A DNA stretch of 64,000 nucleotides from Paragyromitra xinjiangensis (taxonomy: Eukaryota; Ascomycota; Pezizomycetes; Pezizales; Discinaceae): the NCBI GenBank assembly GCA_038503065.1, contig JBCAMK010000011.1:806001-870000 (forward strand), read 5' to 3'. The position numbers and the translations under genes were made by a program. Positions 40,888-51,347 of this stretch are shown here, piece by piece. Positions within the stretch are counted from its first letter, which is position 1, and each line of letters begins with the position of its first letter. The notes under the pieces were generated by a model, which was given only the letters and a program-made list of their open reading frames with translations, did not search any database and was not told the DNA's origin.

Positions 40888-41577
40888 ATGAAGACCATCT
40901 TCAGCTTCCTCCTTTATTTCTACATCCCCATTTTCGCTCGAGCCCACGTATCTCCAGTCGAAGCCTCCGAGCTCACTAACTCCCTTGTCCCTACTCAATC
41001 CCCCATGGCCATGGGCTCCGGACCTGTATCTGAACAGACGGTTATCCCAGTTCCCAAACACGTTCTCGCACAATATGGAATCTTCGACAACCCCCCGATC
41101 TATGAAACCGATCTCGTCGAGCCTGAACCCACCAGCAACCCCCTTGTTAAGCGCCTTACCACTCTGATCTGCAAAACCACAGTCGACAGCCCATTGGAAC
41201 CGGACATTCGAGTCCTTGTGGAGTATCTCAAAAGGGAGAGATGGAATTGGTATTGCAAACAAGCCACCGATGGAATGCCATATTGCACCCAGTTAGCCAC
41301 TCATCGTACGGCAGCCATCGGTATCTGTGGTCCTTACCAGCACCAGATGATGTGCCAAGATGTCGCCTTTGATGTCACCGAGATTTGTGCACTGTGTACG
41401 CGCCATATCAACAATGATGATCGTGTCGGTGGGATTGCAGTCACTACGGGTAGACTTGGAGGTGGATTCCCGCTCTTTCGTGGCCTCATCGCGTATCATA
41501 GCAATAAGCTTGGACAAGGGAGTACTATCTTGCTAGAAAATTTGTACAGAAAGAAAGCAAGTGTGCGTGTGGGGTGA
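40888..41577 (+). CDS. secreted cysteine-rich prepro-protein (candidate effector)
   Basis: An intronless ORF of 229 residues. A signal peptide (FSFLLYFYIPIFARA, probable cut after residue 19) is followed by a Pro/Ser-rich pro-region. A Kex2-type dibasic site LVKR ends it at residues 88-89. The predicted mature domain of about 140 residues has seven cysteines (LICKT, WYCKQ, PYCTQ, GICGP, MMCQD, EICALC) and the pattern AAIGICG with a late RVGGIAVTTG. This layout resembles a widespread family of small fungal secreted proteins of unknown function; I name no characterised homologue. The odd cysteine count suggests one free thiol or a dimer. The low-density flanks fit a niche-related gene, but its role is inference. 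Confidence 0.75.
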   Translation: MKTIFSFLLYFYIPIFARAHVSPVEASELTNSLVPTQSPMAMGSGPVSEQTVIPVPKHVLAQYGIFDNPPIYETDLVEPEPTSNPLVKRLTTLICKTTVDSPLEPDIRVLVEYLKRERWNWYCKQATDGMPYCTQLATHRTAAIGICGPYQHQMMCQDVAFDVTEICALCTRHINNDDRVGGIAVTTGRLGGGFPLFRGLIAYHSNKLGQGSTILLENLYRKKASVRVG

Positions 41578-42021
41578 TGATAGACATGTGTTAAGAAAGT
41601 TTGAAGATCAATATAGATAGATTATAATGGTTCAGTAACTATCACAAAAAATTGTCGGTAGCATTTTTGTCGAACTATCAATTAGGAAATGAGAATCTTC
41701 GATATCTAAAATGAAAAATTAATATTAGTGGCCTAGGAGGAATCTCTATACTTAACTTGCAATACTTATACATATAGTTTCAAGAATTTCGTAGACTTCG
41801 ATAGAGACGGTCACCTATAAAGTATTCTACACCCCAAAAATGAATAACCCCGTCCACAAAGATCGCAAGGTCTCCCTTCTAACTAAGTCTCGGGTGGTAA
41901 TGGAGATTCGGTCGGAGTCTCGAGCGTGTACGGTCTGTTATCCTTCTCTGCGACACCACCTCTGTATCCCCTTCCCCTCTTCTAACACTTAACACTCGAT
42001 GAATTTCTGATAGTCGTGACA

Positions 42022-42470
42022 TCATCCTGAAGCGATAACTCCCGACGCCCCGAGAAGATGAGCTCTTTTACATAAAAAAACAACCATATCCGCGCCTATC
42101 ACATCACTTACTGTCATGTTCTTGCAACCCTCGACCACGATAAGGCTAGCACCCATCATGGTACTATCCTCAATCAGCCAAATACCAGGACCGGCCAAAT
42201 ACCAGAACACAGGTCTTGGTGGGAAAACTTGCTTCGATCCGGTAGGGTAACCAATTTTCGGCCAATTAGAAACAGGATCGGGCGTTCCTGGTATTTGGGC
42301 CGTCCTGGTATTTGGCTGATCGAAGATAGTATCATTGCTAACCCAATTTACCCTGTCACAATCCACCGGAAAGTTTTCTGTAGCACATGATGTTTCGGGA
42401 GCGAAGGACGTGGCAAGTGTGCCTTGGTAAACGGCTCACGGACGGTAGTAGTGGTTAATTTTGATACCTT
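42022..42470 (-). pseudogene. degenerate secreted-protein-like ORF, family unknown
   Basis: On the minus strand one frame runs from about 42460 to the stop at 42022. It reads GIKINHYYRP, then an in-frame TGA, then AVYQGTLATSFAPETSCATE, VDCDRVNWVSNDTIFD and on to LLGASGVIASG. The Cys, Trp and Asn content and the hydrophobic spacing look like a secreted domain, and the single TGA suggests decay or a missed intron. The hairpin-forming inverted repeat at 42160-42332 lies inside it. Another open stretch upstream (42470-42793) might be an earlier exon. No family is recognised. Confidence 0.3.
42160..42332. repeat. imperfect inverted repeat forming a long hairpin
   Basis: Arms 42160-42206 and 42285-42332 are reverse complements over about 47 nt with only a few differences; the spacer is 78 nt. 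Each arm itself holds two tandem copies of a 17-18-nt unit built on CCAAATACCAGG. The transcript from either strand would fold into a long stem-loop. Confidence 0.75.
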
Positions 42471-42793
42471 CAGAGACTAGAAGATATAATCACACCTAGC
42501 CCTACGTTATTTGAGCAAATGTTTACAAAGTCGAGATCTAATTGAACGTAAGTTGCCAGCATATTTCCCATCAATTCTGGCCCAATTTTATTATGAGTGT
42601 TCCCATAAAAAAGAAAATATTTATACTTTGCCTTCATACGACCCTCATTTTCAGCCTCATGAAAAACTTCCACCAGTGAGTCCATTGGAATGAATGAATG
42701 ATGTATGAGTAGCGGTAAAAAAGGAAATAGCAGGGGCAAATCCAGGCAGATATTTCCCATCTGGAGCATGAAATCGCTTCTGAAGAAGATCAA

Positions 42794-43952
42794 TATACCC
42801 TTGGGACACGCGTACGACTGTCTACCAAAATTTTGGCAGAATGGATTGACCTATAACCGAGTGATAACCCATGATTATTTGCGCATTTTGGGATTAATAG
42901 GGATCTGATTCTCACTTCCATCGTAGGCTTATACAATTTATATTGAAGTGGTGCCTAGTGTAGTGTTCTCCAGGGGAAAGGCTCGATATGGATAGTAGAA
43001 AGGGTGTGTCATGTGGTTACCTTAGAGTATCCTTTGCTGATTAGGCATATGTAGATGAGGTGAGCTGAGAGTAATCTCAACTGGTAAGCGAAGTGAGAGG
43101 GTGCCTTAGGGAATCAGAATGAACCTGCAAGTCCGTTGTGACTGAACATAACGGTCCCAATCAATTGTTTCAAATCAGTGTCACATGACAAAGTAAGAAC
43201 GCCAGTTGGGGGCGTTAAGGCCATTGAATTGATTGCTAGGCTTGCATATAAGTTGTCTCTCTCGTACATAACCTTTAGACAGCACCAGAACCGGAAGGGA
43301 AAAGAAAACACCACACATTTCATAGCACTAGATTGCCTACATTTGTTGATGCTCTTGGATTTCGGAGCTCTTTCGGCCAAGAATTTTCGCAGGTTTTTGC
43401 GTGGGATGATCTTATCAGATTTCTGACTAATAATAAGCAGGACTTTTCTCCCATTGAGTCACACTATCCAATCACAACCCAGTCTTTATCCCCAACCCTG
43501 AGCGGAGGCCAGCGCTCACGTCTCAACCTCTCCTCATTCTTCCCGACAGCGACATCAAGACTTGACTTCAACTTCACCGCCTATATCGCTCCGGCAAGCG
43601 ACCTCGTCACCCTTTCTCAGATCACTTAAAGGTAATAGGGAAAAAGATCAGAAAGGAAAAACAGAGAATTCGTTGGAGCAGAAAAAGGAGGACGTCATCA
43701 GGAAGTAGGGCGTTCCATCGATCGCGCAACAAGAGACGGGATAAAGGAGTCAGCGGGGCAAAGGATCGCGTGTTTATTGATTCGGCTTCAGAGTCTCGTA
43801 TTGCTTTTCCTTTTCGTGAAAGTGAATAGTTAGAGACATCTACAAAGATTTGAAGATCAAGAGAGAAAGGAAGTTTTACAGAGTGTGTTGTGCGCTGCTG
43901 CTGTCTGCCTTCGCGCGACCTCACGCTATCTTTTTGTCATCGTCGTTCAACC
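42794..43952. other. intergenic region and leader of PCF11
   Basis: No supported gene. The last 300 bp are A/G-rich and probably form the PCF11 5' leader. Confidence 0.45.
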
Positions 43953-46561
43953 ATGTCGTCCACACAACTCTCATCGGAGGAGATAGCAGAGGATTATAAG
44001 TCGTCGCTGGAAGATTTACATTTCAACTCGAGATATGAAATCAGCAATCTCACGGTCATCGCTAAGGAAAACATTCACGCCGCGCAGGCAATCGCTCGGT
44101 CCATCGAAGAGCATATTAACAAAGTAAGCCTCCTAAATTTCCTTATGTCATGTGGTCGGGTCTGTATTGTATACTTGTTTCGTTTTACGTCAGGTTTGGC
44201 TCGGAATGACGCGTTCTATTGTACCTCTTTTTTCTTTTTTTTTACTTGCCATTATCAGAATATTTCCCGTGCATGACCTTTGTAAATGATGGTGCCGTTT
44301 AGATTTGTGAGCATCTAAATCGCTAACATATTGCTCTTACAGGCAGCGCCAGCCAGGAAGCTACCTGCGCTGTATCTACTGGATTCAGTTGCAAAAAATG
44401 TTGGGACCCCATATACTCTTTTCTTTCAGCGAGATTTATATTCTACGTTTATGGGAGCATACTCCAAAGTGGACCCGGCGATTCGACGCAAACTTGAGGA
44501 AATGCTTCACACTTGGAAGCAGCCTGTGCCCAATTCTTCTTCCACATCTCCAGTCTTCTCATCAGAAGTCACCCGGAAGATCGACAATGCCTTGATCAAG
44601 GCAAGAACTGCGGCGCTCCAGCACCAGCAGAAGCAGATGAAGCAAGCCCAGGATCCAAAGGGATTCAATCGTCCCGGTGTCCCAACCCCTCCCCCCCAGC
44701 AGTTTCGAAATACCCCCCCTCTTTTAAATGGCTCTGCACAGCAGTATCCAAATGGACAAGGTTATGATTATGGTCAGAATGGGTTGGGAGCATATAATCG
44801 AAGTACGGTGGGTGGAAAGAACAGTCACCAAAATTACTCTTGTCTGAATTCTTATTTTCATGTGTCCCAGCCGGTGATGAACCATCCCACACCACCCCCA
44901 CCTGCCGGAATGCCTTCGCAACTACCTCTTCAGCAAACACAGAATATCGTGTCCCCTGTTGCTAGTGTAGACAGTTTGCATAGTGATATAAACAGTCTCA
45001 TTAAAACGTCGCAGAAACGCTTTGCAGAAGATCCCGTTAACCAAGAGATCCAGAAGAGATTAAAGGCTTTGCTTGATTTGCAGACTATATTACAGACCCA
45101 GCAGCTTCCCCCAGCGCAACTTGCAATGGTCCGGGAACAGGTTAAAAGGCTGGCTAATCCGACACCCCCCCCTGCGATGCCTGTACCACCACCTCCGCCT
45201 CCACCGCCTCCACCTCCACAAGTCCAATTGCCCTTTTCGACGCAGGATCTCGCGGCATTATTGGCAACAGCTACTCAGAAACCGCCAATGAATCTTCCAC
45301 CACCTCCGCCACCTCCTCCGCCAGCATCAGTAGCTCAAGGACCACCGCCGCTGCCTCTCAATTTTTCACCAACTGGGCCTGACACGGCTTCACTAATAGC
45401 ATCTCTTCAAAAAGCAGGCCTTCTCCCAGGGATGGTGGGAAATGCTCCACCGTCTTTGCCTCCACCCCCTCCACTTCCATCAGCATTACCCCCTTTTCTC
45501 TTCCCTCCGCCTGGAGGAAATTTTATACCACCGCCACTGGCTACCCAAACACCCCCAAGACAGGGGAAGCTGGACTGGCGTTCAATAGACGTAGAAATGA
45601 AATCTATGTCCCTTAAAATGTAATTGCTACTCGGTGCACTCTCTCCCATGTTTTTTCGGTTTTTATTTGGTTGTCAAGATGCCAGAATATAGACTATTGC
45701 ACGCCTTGATTTCCGTAGAAAGACGTATGCTGATGAAATTTGATGTATGGTTTTTAAGACCTCGACCACACTTACTTCCAATGCTGAACGAAGCGCTGCC
45801 GAATCAGTGTAGTTCTTGCGCCAGAAGGTTTGCAGACACTGAACAAGGAAAACGAGAGAAGGCGTCACATCTGGATTGGCATTTCCGGGTGCACCAGAGG
45901 ATGGCGGAGTCCATGAAAAGAGGACAACATAGAAGTTGGTATCTTGGTGAAGAGGTAAATTGCCCCCCACTGCCGTATCATTATCGCCACGATAATACTA
46001 GAGGAATTATGTTATGTGAGCCTTTTCGTGAAACGCATGCTAACTTTTTTCTTTTCTTTTTCTTCCGCTAATTTGAAGGAATGGATTAAATCCCGAGATG
46101 ACGGTGAAGATAGCTCATCCCTTGCACCAAATGGTACCGATAACGCTGGAGAGTTTGCCAATGCCGGAAGCAAAGTGCCCGAAGCAGACCCTAAGGAGCA
46201 GTACGTAGTGGTATCAGATACCTCTCCAACACGTACCATCTGCCCCATCTGTCAAGAGGAACTGAAATACCAATGGCATGAGGAAACCGAGGAGTTTGTG
46301 TTTATGGACGCGAAGCAAGTTGGCGTTCGGATATACCACGCCAGCTGTCACGCAGAAGCTAGTAAAGACAAAGCTTCCGGTACGCCCCGGAGTAGAGGAG
46401 GAACACCGGATGTGGGCATCGGTGGGATGAAGAGGAAGGCGGACGTGAGTGCATTTCCTGATGTACTGAATTATCATTCCCCATTTCACCCATTTTCGAA
46501 GCTAACATCGCTATAGGATGTCGATATCAACCCAAAAAGCAAAATAAAGCGAGAGCCATAA
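43953..46561 (+). CDS. PCF11: mRNA cleavage/polyadenylation factor PCF11
   Basis: Six exons: 43953..44123, 44343..44807, 44871..45619, 45759..45954, 46079..46444 and 46517..46561 (663 residues, phases agree). The N-terminal CTD-interacting domain shows SSLEDLHFNSRYEISNLTVI and LPALYLLDSVAKNVGTPY. The middle is glutamine- and proline-rich with long poly-Pro runs. The C-terminus has the two zinc-binding clusters of the family: CSSCARRF with HLDWHFRVHQ, and CPICQEELKYQWHEE with MDAK...YHASC, plus a short Lys-rich tail. PCF11 binds Ser2-phosphorylated Pol II tails and Clp1 in cleavage factor IA, coupling 3' processing to termination. The 63-nt intron 44808..44870 is stop-free and in phase, so it is easily missed. 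Confidence 0.93.
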
Positions 46562-47465
46562 ATGAAGCGTGTATGATGGAAGTGATCGATTTCTTCTCGT
46601 GAAAAAAAATCGTCCGAATGTTATCCACCATTTTCAACATGAATCAAGCAAAAAAAATTAATTGGCGTTCTTTGGCGCAAAGCGGCTGGGTTGTCTTAGT
46701 TAACTGTAATTCATATCAACATCAAGAGAGAAGGAAAAAAAAAAAGATCCCTTATACGTGACAGTCGATCCCATTTGAGATGTTTGTCGTTACTCCTTTT
46801 TCTTCCTCGTTTAGTGTTTCGGTTCCCATTTTATACTTCATTTTTCTTCTTCTCTCTGTCAGCTAGCTGCGATTAGCTATCGCTGCATTTGCTTCATGTA
46901 TGTTTGTCTTTGTACTTTCCGTTTCTGTGTTGACAAAAAAAATGGTGGGGTCGTCTTTCGCTATATACATATTTCTTTTCACGTTCTCATGTGTAATTTT
47001 AGTGTGGGAAGGGGAGTTACGAATTAAGATGTTCAATCAGATGGGAAAATATCAGTCGTGTAAAAAACGAGAAACTATCACATGTGATTCCAGGCCTGCG
47101 TTTGGCTATCTTGCCTGCACTTCCAGGGTTGTGTTTTCGGTAATGTCAAGGATATAAATTACGACTTTTCATAAGCGAGGTGGAGCTACAGTAGATTCTT
47201 ACTAAAATAAGATTTAAACTTTTGACTGAAAAAGCTTGTATCTAGTGCTTTGGGGTCAATGATTCTAAATACATGTAAATTTGAGAGCGGAAATTGGGGA
47301 CTCGAGACACAGCCCCCGGAACATACGAGAATCAGCCTAAGGAAATCAAAGTAAAGAGGAGAGCAGTAATATATTCTCTATACACCAACACCAACACTCT
47401 ATACACCAACACCAACACTCTAATTCCTAAACCATACAGAATCAATGCCATACCACTCTCCCAAC
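46562..47465. other. intergenic region downstream of PCF11
   Basis: Convergent space between PCF11 and the F-box gene. A 21-bp unit is tandemly duplicated at 47378-47419. No gene seen. Confidence 0.5.
47378..47419. repeat. two tandem copies of a 21-bp unit
   Basis: Two adjacent, identical copies of a unit starting CTATACACCAAC, just beyond the stop codon of the F-box gene. Confidence 0.85.
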
Positions 47466-49005
47466 TTAATGATTCAAAAAATCGTTCTCACAAGCCACAC
47501 CCTCCCTCAACCCCTTCTCATACTCGTAATCTTCACGACTAACCGCCCACATAATAAACGGGCCTTCCCACCCATTCGCCCCCAACTCATCAACCTCGTC
47601 CTCATCAAACGTCGTCCACCGCCCAATAATCGTCCTCGCACCAGGCAACAAACACCCTTCATACAGCCAGCGATCATCGGGATAATTGTTCGAGAAAGAG
47701 ATCCTCCTCCACCCCGGAATCGATGCGATAGACGGAAGCTGTGAGATTCCACCTTTCACGGTGAACGGCTCGATATCGGAGCCTTGTCCAGTGAATGTTG
47801 CGTCTGTAATATCGAGTTCCATAATCTACACTATTAGCTACGCCCACAGTAGGCCGGGGGGCGGAGGAGAAATACAGAGAGACGACCATCATAATGGTCC
47901 TGCAGAGGGGTCGAAATGTCCCCAGACCTCAGTTTATCGATATCTTGCTGCTCCAAATACACTACCCACGTTAGTCCAACCCACTAGCACCGAAAATCAC
48001 ATACCATAAAACCCAAACCAATACCTCGAGACCTCATCCTCCAGCGTCTCCCACGGAGTCGGAACACCCCGATCTTCTGTCACTATCACTTTGAAATCGT
48101 GTTTCAGCCCGCTCAACTGTAGCCCCATGTGGTGGTCGTATTGGGGTTCTATGAGACCTCTGAAGTGGAGGAGGAAGAAGTTGGCGGTTCGCCATAGACG
48201 AGTCAAGTCTGATCCGTTGATGTTGTCTTTTTTCAATAATGCGCGGGTGCCGTCGCCGTAGGCCCAACGTTGGGAGTGTATGATTTCGAGGGCGTTGTCA
48301 GCCCAGGTTATGGATTCCGGGGCGGCGAGGGCGAGGTTAGTTAGGAGAAGTTGGAGGGTCATGAGGAGCTCAGCGATTGTGGAGGAGAGATCGGGGAAGG
48401 TGGTGATTAGGTTGGTGGATTTGGAGGCGAAGTGGAGGAGGTGGGGGAAGTTTTTGGTTCGTGCTTCTGTGGGAGGGTTAGTGGGAATTACTGGTGAGGG
48501 AGGAGGAGGAAGTACCGAGTATGAGCTCTTTTATGCCGTTTAGGGCTTGGGTGGTTAGGATGGGTGTTTTGAGAGTTTCATCGTTGAAGAAGTGGTGGAG
48601 GATGTGGTAACGCTGCCAGTAAGTGCGTTTGTAGTCGTAGTGCTCCCATTCGGATGGTTTGTCGTAGGTGCGGAGGAAGAGGTCACGACAGACTGCTTGT
48701 GATAGGAGGACGGCAGTGTGGATTTTATGGGAAGAGAGGGAGAAGTTGAGGAGGTCGGTACAGGAGGGGAGGTGGATTGCAATGTGTTGGATTATCTGGA
48801 GGAGTGTAAGTAATGTGGGGTTGCAGATGGGGGATGTGGGTTGAAGGTGGGGGTGGGGTGGTAGGTAGATACCTTTGGGGGGCTTGGAGATGTAGTGAGT
48901 GAGGGATCATGAATGAGTGGTGAGAGGGAGTGAAGTTGGAGATGTGAATGGCAATACTTGGAATGGGGCTATTACCTCGACAGGAAGATCAGTGAGGACT
49001 GCCAT
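47466..49005 (-). CDS. F-box protein, substrate unknown
   Basis: Five exons on the minus strand: 49005..48976, 48795..48516, 48466..48005, 47961..47876 and 47825..47466 (405 residues). The F-box begins MAVLTDLPVE and continues IIQHIAIHLPSCTDLLNFSL. The middle holds FLRTYDKPSEW, and after it RWAYGDGTRALLKKD and the block RLWRTANFFLLHFRGLI. The small fourth exon gives YLEQQDIDKLRSGD, and the C-terminus has ISQLPSIASIPGWRRISFS and WLYEGCLLPGARTIIGRW followed by GPFIMWAV. Such proteins are common in filamentous ascomycetes and serve as SCF ubiquitin-ligase receptors. The target is unknown. The first exon is only 30 nt and was chosen by the F-box start and phase. Divergent from TFG2. Confidence 0.8.
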
Positions 49006-49460
49006 AGCTAGATACGAGTCCAACAGCTCTAGATTTTGGTAATTATGCTACCAGTTGGACGAAGAGCCGTTTCACGATACCAAGATGCAGACATCTCCTC
49101 CACCATCTGATATGCAGCGAGATCTCCGCCAAGCATCCGCATTTCGACCGCGGTAGACTTCTCCTCACATCGCCATTCTAATGCTGGCCTGGAGCTCTAT
49201 GCACGGTGTCGTATCTTCCCTTTCCTCGTCTTATCATCTCCTCTCCTCTATCCTATTCTATTCCCTCTTCAAAACCCCACCAATGCCATCCACCCCCACC
49301 TCCAACTCGTTCCATAGTCCCAATGCTACACCCACCCCGCGCACAACCAGTCCCTAGCCCAACCGAGCCTCGCCAACCCGCGCCACACCAATTCGCGTGG
49401 ATCAACACTTAAAGCACCTCTCCACCCACCTAAACAAAGGAACCCCCCACAACACGCACC
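49006..49460. promoter_or_regulatory. divergent promoter region of the F-box gene and TFG2
   Basis: 455 bp between opposed start codons. It is strongly C/A- and CT-rich towards TFG2. No gene. Confidence 0.5.
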
Positions 49461-50798
49461 ATGGCTTCCAACATCAAGCTCGAGCCCGGCATCAAGACCG
49501 AGATCAAGACCGAAGACATAGACATGTCGAACGCGCCATCGATCATTAAGGCAGAGCTCTCGGGCGCAGAAGACGACGAGGACCTGTATGAGGATGCGGG
49601 CGACTTGGATATGGCGAAGGGGGATAAGGCGGTGTGGTTGGTTAAGTTACCGTCATTTGTGGCTGAGAGGTGGAATGAGATCGACGAGGATGAGGAGATC
49701 GTGTTGGGTGTTGTGAAGGTTAATCCGAATAATAACGAACAGGTGAGTTGGTGTGGATGGGTCGGAGGGAAAGGTTGCTAATTGGTGGTAGTTGAAATTG
49801 TCGCTGGAGAAGAATGAGGTTAATGGGGATGTGCCGACGGAGTATGATCTACGTATTACGAATATGGAGGTTACGAACACGTTCGTGTTCACTGAGAAGG
49901 ATATGCCGGGGTATTCAAGCAAGATGAATACGGGTGGTGTGAAAGAGGGGGAGCCAGCTATCCCAGCGAGGTTCCTATATCAGGACCGGAATAAGGAAAG
50001 TGGAGGAGGAGGCGGCGGCGGAGGTGGAGGTGGAGGTAAAGGGCAGTGGGGGAAACAGCAAAGGTATCAACCTTATATCAGGAAGGCTATACCAAGTAAG
50101 ATCTCTCTGCAGCTTCAAGCTATAGAGCAAATGCTGACAGCCTCGAACAGAGCGGACGGCATTGGCAGGAACAGTCAGACACGAGTGCAGCATGAGTCCC
50201 GTACTGAACGTAGAGTACAGAGCGTTCCAGGCAAGCAAATTCAACGACGCGAATACTCCACGGATTACCACACAATTCCTAGACACCCACGCGTCTGCCG
50301 GGAACCTACTAGCACCAGGTACAACTGGTTCTGGCGGAAAGGCTTTCTCAAGCAGATTTATTGTACGTACCCACCACCCATCTCTCTACCATACAGCACT
50401 AACCATTCTCCACACTACAGAAGGGTGATAAGGTCGTCCGCAAGGCAACCGACAACAAAGCAGCACGCATGCCGCGAACTGAGCTCATCTCAGCACTATT
50501 CGAATGCTTCGGCGAACACGAGTACTGGTCCATGAAAGGCCTACGCGAGAAGCTCGTACAGCCAGAACAATACCTCAAGGAGACGCTCGAAGACATCGCC
50601 GTATGCAATCGCAGCGGGAAGTATGTGGGCAAGTGGATGTTGAAGAGCGAGTACAAGAATTCAGCGCAGAAAGCGGGAGAGGCTTCAGGGGCTGCAGGAG
50701 AAGCAAGTGGGAGTGCGGTGCCGGGGGCGGCGGAGGTAATCAACATTGACGATGATGACGATGATGATATAAATGAGATGGAGGATGTGCCGATGTAG
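49461..50798 (+). CDS. TFG2: transcription initiation factor TFIIF subunit beta
   Basis: Exons are 49461..49742, 49792..50095, 50151..50362 and 50421..50798 (391 residues). An acidic lysine-rich N-terminus leads into the dimerisation domain (AVWLVKLPSFVAERWNEIDEDEEIVLGVV and the LRITNMEVTNTFVFTEKD strand). A glycine run of about 12 residues follows, then AIPKRTALAGTVRHECSMSP. The C-terminal winged helix reads ARMPRTELISALFECFGEHEYWSMKGLRE. The tail has an acidic Asp run resembling a SUMO-interacting motif (VINIDDDDDDD). TFIIF escorts Pol II to promoters and stabilises the initiation complex. SPT5 lies just downstream in the same orientation. Confidence 0.95.
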
Positions 50799-51347
50799 GG
50801 CTTGGGGTAAAATGAGATTGGGGGACTTGTATATAATGTGGTGCTTGGTATGGGTAACGGAGGGGAGGGACTAAGAATGGGTATTTCTTTTGTGTATGTT
50901 TGAGCTGTAGCTCGAATGGGCGTTTGGGAATTTATCTAAATTAATTAAAGAGTTTTTATTTGGCTGGATTGAAGTATTGCGGTATTTCCTTGTCTATATA
51001 GAAAGACAGTGCAACCCCAACATGTGCGCACTGAACACAAGTTATACGTAGGTTTCCAGTCACAAAGCTGATGCCTAACAGTCAATTGCTATAATCCAAT
51101 GGATTGCTGATTACTATTATTTCACAGGGTTAGGGTTATATTACTCCCAAATTACCCGGCTCGCCAAGCCAACCGCCACACAGCTTCCCGAGCTTTGTTT
51201 TGCCGTTCGTGACCTTCTCTCCAGACTGACAACTTCCAGCTCACTCGCCTTGTCCCGCGAGTATATAAAGAGCATCCTCCTCCCCGCCCTCTCTAGTCCC
51301 TCGATTCTCCTTCTCAATCCCTAGACCTCTCCAGCAACACCATCACC
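50799..51347. other. intergenic region between TFG2 and SPT5
   Basis: Contains the TFG2 3' end and the SPT5 core promoter. No gene. Confidence 0.5.
51261..51269 (+). promoter_or_regulatory. TATA box of SPT5
   Basis: GTATATAAA lies about 80 bp upstream of the ATG at 51348, followed by a CT-rich initiator-like tract. Confidence 0.55.
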
